Below, one piece after another: positions 18,085 through 24,856 of a stretch of 29,956 nt of DNA. The translations under genes were made by a program, and so were the position numbers. How positions within the stretch are numbered: the first letter of the stretch is position 1; the number at the start of each line of letters is the position of its first letter. A model generated the notes under the pieces. It did not search any database. It was given only the letters and a program-made list of their open reading frames with translations, and had not been told where the DNA came from. The DNA comes from CAYNJG01 sp964397295 (GTDB lineage Bacteria > Planctomycetota > Planctomycetia > Pirellulales > Pirellulaceae), in NCBI GenBank assembly GCA_964397295.1, contig CAYNJG010000072.1:1-29956 (forward strand), in the 5' to 3' direction.

Positions 18085-19244
18085 GCGAGCAGAAACCGAT
18101 TCCGATCACCTATGTGATTTCCCATATTTCGCTCTTTTCTCTACGGGCCGGAACTGAGGGACACATACTGCGGCTATTGAATCGACTGGATCGCAAGCGA
18201 TTCGCACCCAGCCTCGTCGCACTGCAACAAACGGATTGGACGGAACAATTTGATGATCCGAACATCCCACTGCATGTGTTGGGATTCCGGTCGTTTAGTC
18301 GTCCTCAGGATTGGATGGCGATTTCAAAGCTGGCTAGGTTCTTTAGGCAAAACGATACGCAGATTGCCGAAATGCATTTCATTGATGCGCATTTCGTTGG
18401 AGCTCTCGCGGCTCAGTTAGCAAAGGTACCGGTTGTGCTGTCCTGTCGACGAGACTTAGGGTATCAGTACGGCTTCAAGGGAAAGTTACTGATGAAATTG
18501 GGTAATCGCTTTGTCGATCGTTTCATTGCGAATGCGAATGTTGTCGCAGATAACATGAGCAAGCTTGAGTCCATCGATCGCAGCAAATTCGAGGTGATCT
18601 ACAACGGCGTTGATTTACCTGTATTCGATGAGGAAAAACGCAAACCAGTCTCGTCTGAATTCGCGAAGTTCGTTGATGGGAAACGTGTCGTTTCGATTGC
18701 CGCTAACCTTCGCCCCGTAAAGAACTTTCCGCTCTTCATCGACGCAGCCGCACGCGTTGCCCAAAAGTTTGACGATGTTGTATTTGCCATCATGGGCCAT
18801 GGTGTTTTGCAGGAAGAGCTAGTACAGCAAGTGGCGAGGTGCGGCATACGCGAACGCACGATGTTCCTGGGATCTGTCCCGCACGTTGCTCCGTATGTTG
18901 CTCGATCGCACGTCGCCTGTTTGTCGTCTCATTCCGAAGGGTTTTCAAACGCGGTCGTTGAATACATGGCTTGCAACGTGCCAGTCGTCGTGACCGACGT
19001 TGGTGGTCTGGCAGAAGCGATCCACGAGGGGGAAACTGGCTACGCCGTACCGGCCGGTGATGTCGAAGCGTTTGCAAATCGAATCGAGCAAATCCTGGGT
19101 ATGGATGCATCCGCACGTCGAGCAATGGGGGATGCGGGCCGCCGCCGAGTTGAAGAACGATTCACCATGTGCGGGCATTTGGAAGCACACGCGTCGCTTT
19201 ATGAGCAGCAGCTCGAATTAGCGAAGTCACGCAACGGTCGCTAA
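18081..19244 (+). CDS. glycosyltransferase family 4 (GT-B fold), second of the pair
   Basis: The product (387 aa) has a GT4 layout: N-terminal domain from ITYVISHISLFSLRAGTEGH (Gly-rich donor/acceptor loop variant), ERF-like helices, FIANANVVADNM and VIYNGVDLPVF in the inter-domain region, then VVSIAANLRPVKNFPLFIDA, FAIMGHGVLQEELVQQVARC, MFLGSVPHVAPYVARSHVAC and SEGFSNAVVEYMACNVPVVV, containing the complete E-x7-E motif, and DVGGLAEAIHEGETGYAV. The start is GTG 18081, whose TGA overlap with the upstream gene (GTGA, 18081-18084) is typical of translational coupling; AAGGGACGGG lies just before it. A longer reading from 18033 would sit inside the upstream gene and is not needed. Cytoplasmic, probably working on the same polysaccharide or lipid-linked glycan as its neighbour. 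Confidence 0.88.
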   Translation: MSEQKPIPITYVISHISLFSLRAGTEGHILRLLNRLDRKRFAPSLVALQQTDWTEQFDDPNIPLHVLGFRSFSRPQDWMAISKLARFFRQNDTQIAEMHFIDAHFVGALAAQLAKVPVVLSCRRDLGYQYGFKGKLLMKLGNRFVDRFIANANVVADNMSKLESIDRSKFEVIYNGVDLPVFDEEKRKPVSSEFAKFVDGKRVVSIAANLRPVKNFPLFIDAAARVAQKFDDVVFAIMGHGVLQEELVQQVARCGIRERTMFLGSVPHVAPYVARSHVACLSSHSEGFSNAVVEYMACNVPVVVTDVGGLAEAIHEGETGYAVPAGDVEAFANRIEQILGMDASARRAMGDAGRRRVEERFTMCGHLEAHASLYEQQLELAKSRNGR

Positions 19245-19259
19245 ACCAGCAACCGTTTT
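19233..19259 (+). terminator. weak terminator overlapping the end of the second GT gene
   Basis: AACGGT (19233-19238) pairs with ACCGTT (19252-19257) around a 13-nt loop that contains the stop codon, followed by a few T residues. The next gene is convergent and begins its stop codon only 17 bp away, so a terminator is expected here, but the stem is short. Confidence 0.35.
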
Positions 19260-19260
19260 C

Positions 19261-20817
19261 TTAGAATTGGTATTCGAGACCGAGGTTCAAACCCTGCGCC
19301 CAAAAACTGCCGCGCTGAAAGTCCAATCTTGGGCGGGCTGGTCCGGCCAGTGTGTCCGGTGGAATCTGCGTTGGGTTGATCGTAGTATCAATTTGATCAA
19401 CAGCTCTCGCAACATCGCCCCAATGGATGAACGTGTATCCAAATTTGAGGTGCAGTCCGTTTTGGAAGCTTCGACGCAAGTTCATGCCGATTTCGAACAC
19501 TGCACTGAACTCACTTTCTGCCGACGAACCAATGTTTGAGCTAAGCGCCAACAAGCCTCCTTCGACCGTCGATACATCTGTGCCGATGGTGGTTGTTCGT
19601 TCGCCTTCGATTCGAACACGCGATCGTGTATTGCCCAGGCTCGCTTTGCCGAGAAAGTCGAACGTCCAGCAAGGGTTGTTTAGTTGAGTTACGTAGTGCA
19701 CACCAATCTGGCCACCATCAAAAGTGTTTTCGACCGTAAATTGATCGAACAGAACCGTGGCTGCGTTCAGTGTCGGAGCTGCCAGGGAGGTTGTCGATTC
19801 GTCAATGCGAATCGATTCGTCCAGGCTCATGCGGCGATACCCAAACAGAAAGTTCGAAATGCCTGGTTGGTTACCAATGCATCGAAGCATCGTTATTTCT
19901 AGTGCGTCAAAGTCAGACGTCGCTTGTATCGATAGGTCTCCGCTAACGAGGGCGTCAAAGTTGATGAGTCTCGCATCGTTTTCAGTCAGTTGTGTATTAA
20001 AAAAGGGGCGACCTAAGACGTCGAATTCCTGCCCAGCATCGAATTCTTCGGTATCGGTTTCTATCGATGTGTAGCGGACTTCGAGACCCGTCGATCGCTG
20101 AGGTGTTAGCCACGTGCCGAAAGTGAATCGTCCGCCATTTCGAGGGCCGTCATGTATGTTGTCATCGCCAAAAATTGTTGTTGTCTCAGCTTCGCCAAGT
20201 ACACCAGCGAGATCCTGATCAGTTCCACCCGGGCTTGTTGTGACCAACGCTGGCGGGTTGGCTCCTCTCGTCCACCAAAGTAGAAACTCGCCCGAAATCC
20301 AATACCTCGGGCGGTAACAAGGTGAATGACTGGAACATGGTACGGGGACGCCGCAACGCGACGCACACCCTGAGCAGCTTGAGCAGCCTGACGCAAAACT
20401 TGGTGCGCTACACGAATCACACTGGCAGGACGATGCTGCTGAATCAAACTGCGCAACGGGACTCAGTGGCTGATGTGGCAGTGGCTCGATGTAGTCGGCG
20501 GCGGCGATCGATCCTGATTCAGCTACCAAAGCGGAAATCGGTTTCGCAAACGGATTGTTGGCAGCTTTTCCGATCGGATCCGTGACGGCCGGTGGCGGGA
20601 CCGGTGCGTCCAACGTATTCACCAGCGGTTGTGCCAGTGCTGGTTGTTGCTTGGTTACCAAACCGGCTTGTTGCAACTTTTCGTGCTTAGGTACAAACCC
20701 CAAACGGCCTCGATTCAGGTAACCTGAATAAGCAGTTTCTGGCAGCTGTGCTTGTGCAACCTGTATCGATATGAACAGGCAGCAAAGGGCCAGCAAATAC
20801 CGTTGTGCTCGTGTCAT
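19261..20817 (-). CDS. BBP7-type outer-membrane beta-barrel protein
   Basis: Outer-membrane barrel of the BBP7 family, found mainly in planctomycetes. A signal peptide (YLLALCCLFISIQVAQAQ) is followed by a low-complexity Ala/Pro-rich stretch and a cysteine/serine-rich head (CQCDSCSAPSFASGCSSCSG and further CxxC spacings). Then comes YWISGEFLLWWTRGANPPAL, the recognisable BBP7 start of the barrel, with LVTTSPGG right after. The rest shows alternating polar/aromatic strands (GGRFTFGTWLTPQRSTGLEV, FLFGYRRMSLDES, HLKFGYTFIHWGD), and the last residue is Phe (GLEYQF), the usual C-terminal signal for barrel assembly. ATG 20817 is preferred over the GTG directly before it at 20820; GGATGGAG lies upstream on the minus strand. 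Pore function is presumed from the family, not shown. Convergent with the GT pair. Confidence 0.85.
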   Translation of the reverse strand: MTRAQRYLLALCCLFISIQVAQAQLPETAYSGYLNRGRLGFVPKHEKLQQAGLVTKQQPALAQPLVNTLDAPVPPPAVTDPIGKAANNPFAKPISALVAESGSIAAADYIEPLPHQPLSPVAQFDSAASSCQCDSCSAPSFASGCSSCSGCASRCGVPVPCSSHSPCYRPRYWISGEFLLWWTRGANPPALVTTSPGGTDQDLAGVLGEAETTTIFGDDNIHDGPRNGGRFTFGTWLTPQRSTGLEVRYTSIETDTEEFDAGQEFDVLGRPFFNTQLTENDARLINFDALVSGDLSIQATSDFDALEITMLRCIGNQPGISNFLFGYRRMSLDESIRIDESTTSLAAPTLNAATVLFDQFTVENTFDGGQIGVHYVTQLNNPCWTFDFLGKASLGNTRSRVRIEGERTTTIGTDVSTVEGGLLALSSNIGSSAESEFSAVFEIGMNLRRSFQNGLHLKFGYTFIHWGDVARAVDQIDTTINPTQIPPDTLAGPARPRLDFQRGSFWAQGLNLGLEYQF

Positions 20818-20992
20818 CACCCGACTCCATCCAGGAAAAACTGCGGCATCTTGCGCGCGGTCTGGAATGTAATCGGCAAAGTTGCTCTGACCCGTTAACT
20901 TTTTGTATTCAGAAAAGTCAGCTTATCTTGCCTGGGTTTAGCTGTCAGCTAGCTGGGCTCTGGCGATAGCGAAAACAGAAGGCCGCACGTTG

Positions 20993-22291
20993 TCATGGGC
21001 CAACTGAAAGATCGATCCAGACGAGACGATGGTCGGTGGCATTGATTAACTGACTAAGTGGATCGCTCTTCGCCGGCCAAAATACTCCCGTGTCGGAAAT
21101 CGTAAGCGTTTTCGAAGGCAGCACGTAATCGATTCTCAGATTGCCCGAACCGCGATCATCAAAGTCGGCGGTATCGTTTTTCGGGTCGCCACGATGCTTT
21201 GCGTTCGATCCTTTTCCTGCATCCTCCACTGGTCCAGCGCTGCTGGGAATCGGAACCGACTGAATCATCGGATGCTGTAGTAACAGGTTGGCGGCGGCTG
21301 AATGGCTGTCGCCGTCGTTAGGATCTGCATTCAAGTCGCCGGCGATGACGAACTTTGCGTTCGGCAGTAGCCCGCCTGTTTTCCCACTATCATCCGTGAT
21401 GTAACTCGAACGTTCGGGGTCGACATAGTCCGCGAACAGACGAATCTCGTCGTGATTCCGCTTGCCGTTGCGATCTTCGTCGCCGTCAAATACTGGTGGA
21501 GTTGGGTGGCACACCAGGAAATGGATGGTTTGGCCATTCACTTCGATTGGCACGTCCCAGTGGCTCTTGGAAGATAGTCGGAACTTGTCCAATTCGTCTT
21601 CGGAATAGTAAGGAGCGTTCGAATTTGGATCAACGGGTAGCTGAGCGTTGGGCATGTCTTGCCAAGCAAACTTGCGGAACGTGCGGACTTCTTCCGTTTT
21701 GATCGGATACTTTGAAAGCACCAACATACCGTACTGCCCGGGATAGCGACCGTAGCCAAAGCAATCACCTGGCCCGTTCGTTTTCCCATCGTTATCGAGA
21801 TCGAGTCCGCTGGGTTCGCCCGTATTCGACTCGTTGAAGTAGTGATACGGATAATGGATCGGTTGCGTGTCGCCGTGATTGATACCAAGATAAAGTTCCG
21901 CGAAAGAAGCGGCGGCGGAACCGTCTTTGTCGTAGTCAAACTCGTTCAGCAGAATCACGTCGGGACGCACGTGTTGAATCACCGTGGCGAGTTTATGAGC
22001 TTGTTGATTCTTTCCACCCGCCAAGTCTTCCGCAAGTTGTCTCGCTCGCTTTCGATAAAGTGAAACGTTGTAAGTAGCGAAACGGACGCTCGTCCCTGCC
22101 GCGGACTCAATACTTGCGGAATCAGTCAAGACTTTTCCTCGTTCGCCCTCGTTGGGTTTGTCGGTTGCGTTCGTTGGTGATGCCGCATCGTTGTCTCGCA
22201 ACTCTGCAGGCGCTACCGCTGTAGTTGTCTTACTACAACCGAAGGAAACGGAAATGACGAACAGCGACAAGAAAATGAGGAACTTCAACAC
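20993..22291 (-). CDS. lipoprotein of the endonuclease/exonuclease/phosphatase (EEP) superfamily
   Basis: The EEP fold hydrolyses phosphodiester or phosphomonoester bonds with a catalytic divalent metal; members act on nucleic acids or on phospholipid and inositol phosphates. Visible motifs in order: FATYNVSLY (Asn), VILLNEFD (metal-binding Glu), FLVCHPTPP (H in the usual phosphate pocket), FVIAGDLNADPNDGDS (Asp and Asn), RIDYVLPS (Asp), and TDHRLVWIDL (terminal Asp-His pair), so all catalytic positions are present. An Asp-rich loop (DLDNDGKTNG) may bind calcium. The start region reads LKFLIFLSLFVISVSFGCSK, a lipoprotein-type signal, if translation begins at GTG 22291 or TTG 22288. GGAG is 3 or 6 nt upstream respectively. 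A longer frame from TTG 22357 would spoil the signal. Probably anchored in the periplasm or outside; substrate unknown. Confidence 0.82.
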   Translation of the reverse strand: MLKFLIFLSLFVISVSFGCSKTTTAVAPAELRDNDAASPTNATDKPNEGERGKVLTDSASIESAAGTSVRFATYNVSLYRKRARQLAEDLAGGKNQQAHKLATVIQHVRPDVILLNEFDYDKDGSAAASFAELYLGINHGDTQPIHYPYHYFNESNTGEPSGLDLDNDGKTNGPGDCFGYGRYPGQYGMLVLSKYPIKTEEVRTFRKFAWQDMPNAQLPVDPNSNAPYYSEDELDKFRLSSKSHWDVPIEVNGQTIHFLVCHPTPPVFDGDEDRNGKRNHDEIRLFADYVDPERSSYITDDSGKTGGLLPNAKFVIAGDLNADPNDGDSHSAAANLLLQHPMIQSVPIPSSAGPVEDAGKGSNAKHRGDPKNDTADFDDRGSGNLRIDYVLPSKTLTISDTGVFWPAKSDPLSQLINATDHRLVWIDLSVGP

Positions 22292-22484
22292 GAACTCCGA
22301 TACGTTGGCTTCTGTGGGCTCAGCTAACAAGATCGTGCCTAGTGGCGAGATTCGCAAGCACCAGCGTCAATAACAACTTGTCCGGTCTTCGCGTTCTGTG
22401 CAGAACAAAGGCGATCGGTACGCAGAAAGCGTCAAAAAGAGAATACCTACGGAGTTTCGAACTCGACGAACTCGCTGCGAAGGC

Positions 22485-22553
22485 AAAAAAAATGCTCCCG
22501 GAAAGTGTTGGGGTCCCAGGGGGGCTAAGGACTTCCGATTCTTTTCCGGGAGC
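22485..22553 (-). terminator. strong stem-loop with T tract on the minus strand
   Basis: GCTCCCGGAAA (22494-22504) and TTTCCGGGAGC (22543-22553) form an 11-bp perfect stem with a 38-nt loop. On the minus strand the stem is followed by A and then eight T residues (A run at 22485-22492). The loop is longer than in ordinary terminators and may itself be folded (GTCC/GGAC inside). It would stop transcription entering from the right. Confidence 0.65.
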
Positions 22554-22735
22554 GATTGGGCGGTTTAACAGCAGATCTAATCCGCATCCGTGCGTAATTA
22601 CTCGATCCATTGTTGAGCCGTCAAGCTGTATTCCGAAGCGACAGCGGCGTCCTTGCCGAAGTTCGCTCCGTGGTCCGCAGAGCAATGAAATTCGAACCGA
22701 CAAGCGATTGGAATATCATCCTCCAGTGCAGACTC

Positions 22736-22821
22736 TTCCACGTGGAATAGAATTGCCACGGTGTCTGTTTCGCGAAAATGTTTTTCGAAAAACTAGTCAA
22801 CGTGGCAACTTGTTTCACGTG
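22736..22821. repeat. cluster of nested palindromes
   Basis: Within 86 bp lie TTCCACGTGGAA (22736-22747), TTTCGCGAAA (22768-22777), GTTTTTCGAAAAAC (22780-22793) and a second CACGTG (22816-22821). An inverted pair TTGCCACG (22753-22760) and CGTGGCAA (22801-22808) encloses the two middle palindromes. All arms listed are perfect. The arrangement can fold as a cruciform or serve as binding sites for dimeric regulators. Confidence 0.6.
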
Positions 22822-23053
22822 TGAGGCGGAAGGTTAAAAGAATCATTTCAGGTGGTCAATAGGAACATTGTTCGAAATCAAAAAAGCAGTTTTTGATTCA
22901 TTGCTAGCGGTGTCCTAGACTTCCAGAAACACCTAACGTTGAACTAAAACGACTCACAACGAACTGCACTTGTCTCAGAGCGAAACACTTAGTGCATTTG
23001 GTATCGGCGCAATCGTAAATCAATTTCGTAAACAGTTTTTCGAAGAGGGAATC

Positions 23054-23338
23054 ATGGTTGATGAGGGTTCATCAAAAGAGAATGCAAGACTGGTCGAAGT
23101 CTATTCAGCAGCCAACGAAATCGAAGCGAAGGTTGTCGTCAATGCCTTGAACCAAGCGAGTATCGAGGCTCTGATGCAGGGACAACACAGTGCTTCGTTT
23201 CGTGCTGAAGCGCCGTCCGACGTGAAGGTCGTCGTAAGAGCGCAAGATGAAGTGGAAGCGCGAAGCGTTCTCGTGAAGCTAGGTCTTGATGATGAAGTTG
23301 ATTGGGATCAGGTCGATGTTGGAGAACCAGTCGACTGA
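23054..23338 (+). CDS. DUF2007 small protein (putative signal-transducing)
   Basis: This 94-residue acidic protein has the DUF2007 pattern: LVEVYSAANEIEAKVVVNAL, in which a short beta strand is followed by a helix (Y-x-A-x-x-x-x-E-A), then LNQASIEALMQG, a loop, VKVVVRAQDEVEARSVLVKL and an acidic tail. The family resembles a PII-like ferredoxin fold in outline and is described as putative signal transducing; its partners are unknown. ATG 23054 has AGAGGGA just upstream and gives the family's normal start; the frame stays open to a TTG at 22970 but the extra 28 residues look non-coding. Cytoplasmic. It stands alone between the palindrome-rich stretch and a convergent aminotransferase gene. Confidence 0.75.
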   Translation: MVDEGSSKENARLVEVYSAANEIEAKVVVNALNQASIEALMQGQHSASFRAEAPSDVKVVVRAQDEVEARSVLVKLGLDDEVDWDQVDVGEPVD

Positions 23339-23344
23339 GTCCGT

Positions 23345-23393
23345 GCGTTCATTGGGAACGCGAGAAGCTTTGTCTGAAACCATAGTGTTTCAG
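23345..23393. terminator. two small hairpins between convergent genes
   Basis: GCGTTC (23345-23350) pairs with GAACGC (23356-23361), loop 5 nt; CTGAAAC (23374-23380) pairs with GTTTCAG (23387-23393), loop 6 nt. They fill the 76-bp gap between the stop codons of the DUF2007 and aminotransferase genes, where bidirectional termination is expected. Neither has a long T tract. Confidence 0.4.
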
Positions 23394-23414
23394 GACGCTG
23401 CCTAGGAATAAGAC

Positions 23415-24611
23415 CTATGCGGCTTTTTCTGAGATCCGAACGCGTTCCGATACGAAGTTGGTGACCTGCTGGACGACGTAGTCTTGTTCCGCCTCAGTCA
23501 TCATTGGATAGATCGGCAGGCTAATGACTTCTCTCGCGGCCCGTTCCGTTTCCGGTAGTGCAAAGCGTTGCTCATACTCTGCGAAGCATTCCTGCTTGTG
23601 TAGCGGGATCGGGTAATAGATTTCGCTGCCGACTTGGTTGTCCGCAAGGTATTTTCGCAGATCGTCGCGAGAATGTTGAACGCGAATGGTGAACTGATTC
23701 CACACGTGCTTGCAATCTTCGTTGGTTGACGGAAGCGTGATGTAGTCCGAGATTTCCGCCGCAGCAAACAACTTTTCGTAGCGTTTTGCGTTCCGGATGC
23801 GACCGTCTGTCCACGTTGAAAGATGTGGCAGTTTGACGTTCAAAACCGCGGCCTGCATCGTATCGAGTCGGCTATTGATACCGACAACTTGGTGGTGATA
23901 CCTAGGTGCCATGCCGTGTACTCGTAGCAGACGCAGTTTGTCTGCAAACTCTTCCGACTTGGATGTCAGCATTCCGCCGTCGCCATACCCACCGAGGTTC
24001 TTGGTGGGATAGAAACTGAAGCAAGCCATATCTCCCAGCGAACCAACGGTCTTACCGTTTAGCTGGGCGCCGATAGCCTGAGCTGCGTCTTCGATGACTG
24101 TCAGTTCGTGTTCTTTTGCGATTGCGTTGATTTCGTCCATCGCGGCCGGCTGTCCAAAAAGATGGACGGGAATAATGGCTTTTGTTCTGTCTGTCACGGC
24201 AGCCTGAATGGCTTCCGGTGAAATATTAAATGTTGCCGGATCGATGTCGACGAAAACTGGTGTCGCGCCTAGTCGTGTGACTGCGCTAGCTGTCGCGAAG
24301 AAGGTAAAGCTGGGAACAATGACTTCGTCGTCGGCTTTCACGTCGGCAGCCATCAATGCAAGCAGTATGGCATCGGAGCCTGATGCGCAACCGATTCCGT
24401 TGTTGACATTGCACAATCGAGCGACGCGCTGTTCTAACAGCTGGACTTCTGGCCCGAGTACGAACCTTCCGGATCGCGTGACCTGTGTAAGTGCAGCGAG
24501 TATTTCCGGTTCGAGCTGCGAGTTTTCTCGTGAGAGATCCAACAACGGAACGCTGTTGACCGCAGGTGAATTGGATGGACGAACCACGGAAGAGAACGGT
24601 TTGCCAGACAT
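23415..24611 (-). CDS. DegT/DnrJ/EryC1/StrS family sugar aminotransferase
   Basis: These PLP enzymes transfer an amino group, usually from glutamate, to a keto group of a nucleotide-activated sugar (some relatives are dehydratases). The 398-residue product has the family course: VPLLDLSRENSQLEPEILAA, GRFVLGPEVQLLEQRVA, GCASGSDAILLALMAADV (cofactor phosphate region), VIVPSFTFFATASAVTRLGA, VFVDIDPATFNI, VIEDAAQAIGA (Asp contacting the PLP ring nitrogen), and FYPTKNLGGYGDGG with the Schiff-base Lys K204. Because the Lys is present it is an aminotransferase, not a dehydratase. C-terminal VGSEIYYPIPLHKQ is also typical. ATG 24611 is preceded by GAGG at 5 nt. Cytoplasmic. An amino sugar made here could feed the glycans built by the GT4 pair in this window; that link is inference. 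Confidence 0.92.
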   Translation of the reverse strand: MSGKPFSSVVRPSNSPAVNSVPLLDLSRENSQLEPEILAALTQVTRSGRFVLGPEVQLLEQRVARLCNVNNGIGCASGSDAILLALMAADVKADDEVIVPSFTFFATASAVTRLGATPVFVDIDPATFNISPEAIQAAVTDRTKAIIPVHLFGQPAAMDEINAIAKEHELTVIEDAAQAIGAQLNGKTVGSLGDMACFSFYPTKNLGGYGDGGMLTSKSEEFADKLRLLRVHGMAPRYHHQVVGINSRLDTMQAAVLNVKLPHLSTWTDGRIRNAKRYEKLFAAAEISDYITLPSTNEDCKHVWNQFTIRVQHSRDDLRKYLADNQVGSEIYYPIPLHKQECFAEYEQRFALPETERAAREVISLPIYPMMTEAEQDYVVQQVTNFVSERVRISEKAA

Positions 24612-24641
24612 AGTTGCCTCAAAGAATTCCTTTTCAAGGGC

Positions 24642-24658
24642 CTTCGCATCATGCGAAG
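24642..24658. promoter_or_regulatory. 17-bp palindrome in the leader of the aminotransferase gene
   Basis: CTTCGCATCATGCGAAG is a perfect 8-bp inverted repeat around a central C, 31 bp upstream of ATG 24611 on the minus strand. It could be an operator for a dimeric regulator or a leader hairpin affecting translation. No regulator family is suggested by the half-site. Confidence 0.4.
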
Positions 24659-24779
24659 TTCCTGAGATTACGAAGATCGCCGCGTTGTCGCAAGATCGAC
24701 GTTCGCTAGCGTGGCTTTTTTGTCAGCCTATTTCTACTCCGCGAAATAGGGTGACTAGTTAACTTGTTGTCAGCTATAC

Positions 24780-24811
24780 AAAAAGGGGCGAGTCCAAATT
24801 GAACTCGCCCC
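24780..24811 (-). terminator. intrinsic terminator of the Lpg1974-type porin gene
   Basis: GGGGCGAGT (24785-24793) pairs perfectly over 9 bp with ACTCGCCCC (24803-24811), loop 9 nt; on the minus strand five T residues follow (A run at 24780-24784). It lies 46 bp after the stop codon of the porin gene, which reads toward it. Confidence 0.88.
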
Positions 24812-24856
24812 AATCTGTGGAAGTCTGCCTGGATTCGAAGTTCGCTTTACGCGTGC

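Larger units (their letters stand above)
22485..22824 (-). ncRNA. candidate small RNA transcript, minus strand
   Basis: A terminator on the minus strand at 22485-22553 has no gene in front of it. Upstream on the same strand TTGACC (22859-22854) followed after 17 bp by TAACCT (22836-22831) is a possible promoter (5/6 and 3/6 matches). The two would define an RNA of about 340 nt that includes the palindrome cluster near its 5' end. I found no match to RNase P, tmRNA, SRP or a tRNA. Both ends are predictions. Confidence 0.25.
22292..23053. other. 760-bp non-coding stretch with palindromes and a minus-strand terminator
   Basis: No frame on either strand gives a recognisable protein. The stretch contains, from left to right, the promoter region of the EEP gene, a strong minus-strand terminator (22485-22553), about 180 bp without clear features, and a dense group of palindromes (22736-22821). 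Short frames here (22320-22703 minus, 22342-22824 plus, 22621-22818 minus) lack proper starts and family resemblance. Confidence 0.6.

Noticed and set aside
16758..20905. The 11-mer CAAAAAGTTAA upstream of the GT gene (16758-16768) and, on the minus strand, upstream of the BBP7 gene (20895-20905)
   Set aside because: Many shared 11-mers are expected by chance in 30 kb, and the distances to the starts differ.
22690..22710. A GGTTCGAA-like T-loop motif on the minus strand
   Set aside because: Flanking bases cannot form the T-stem or an acceptor stem, so it is not a tRNA.
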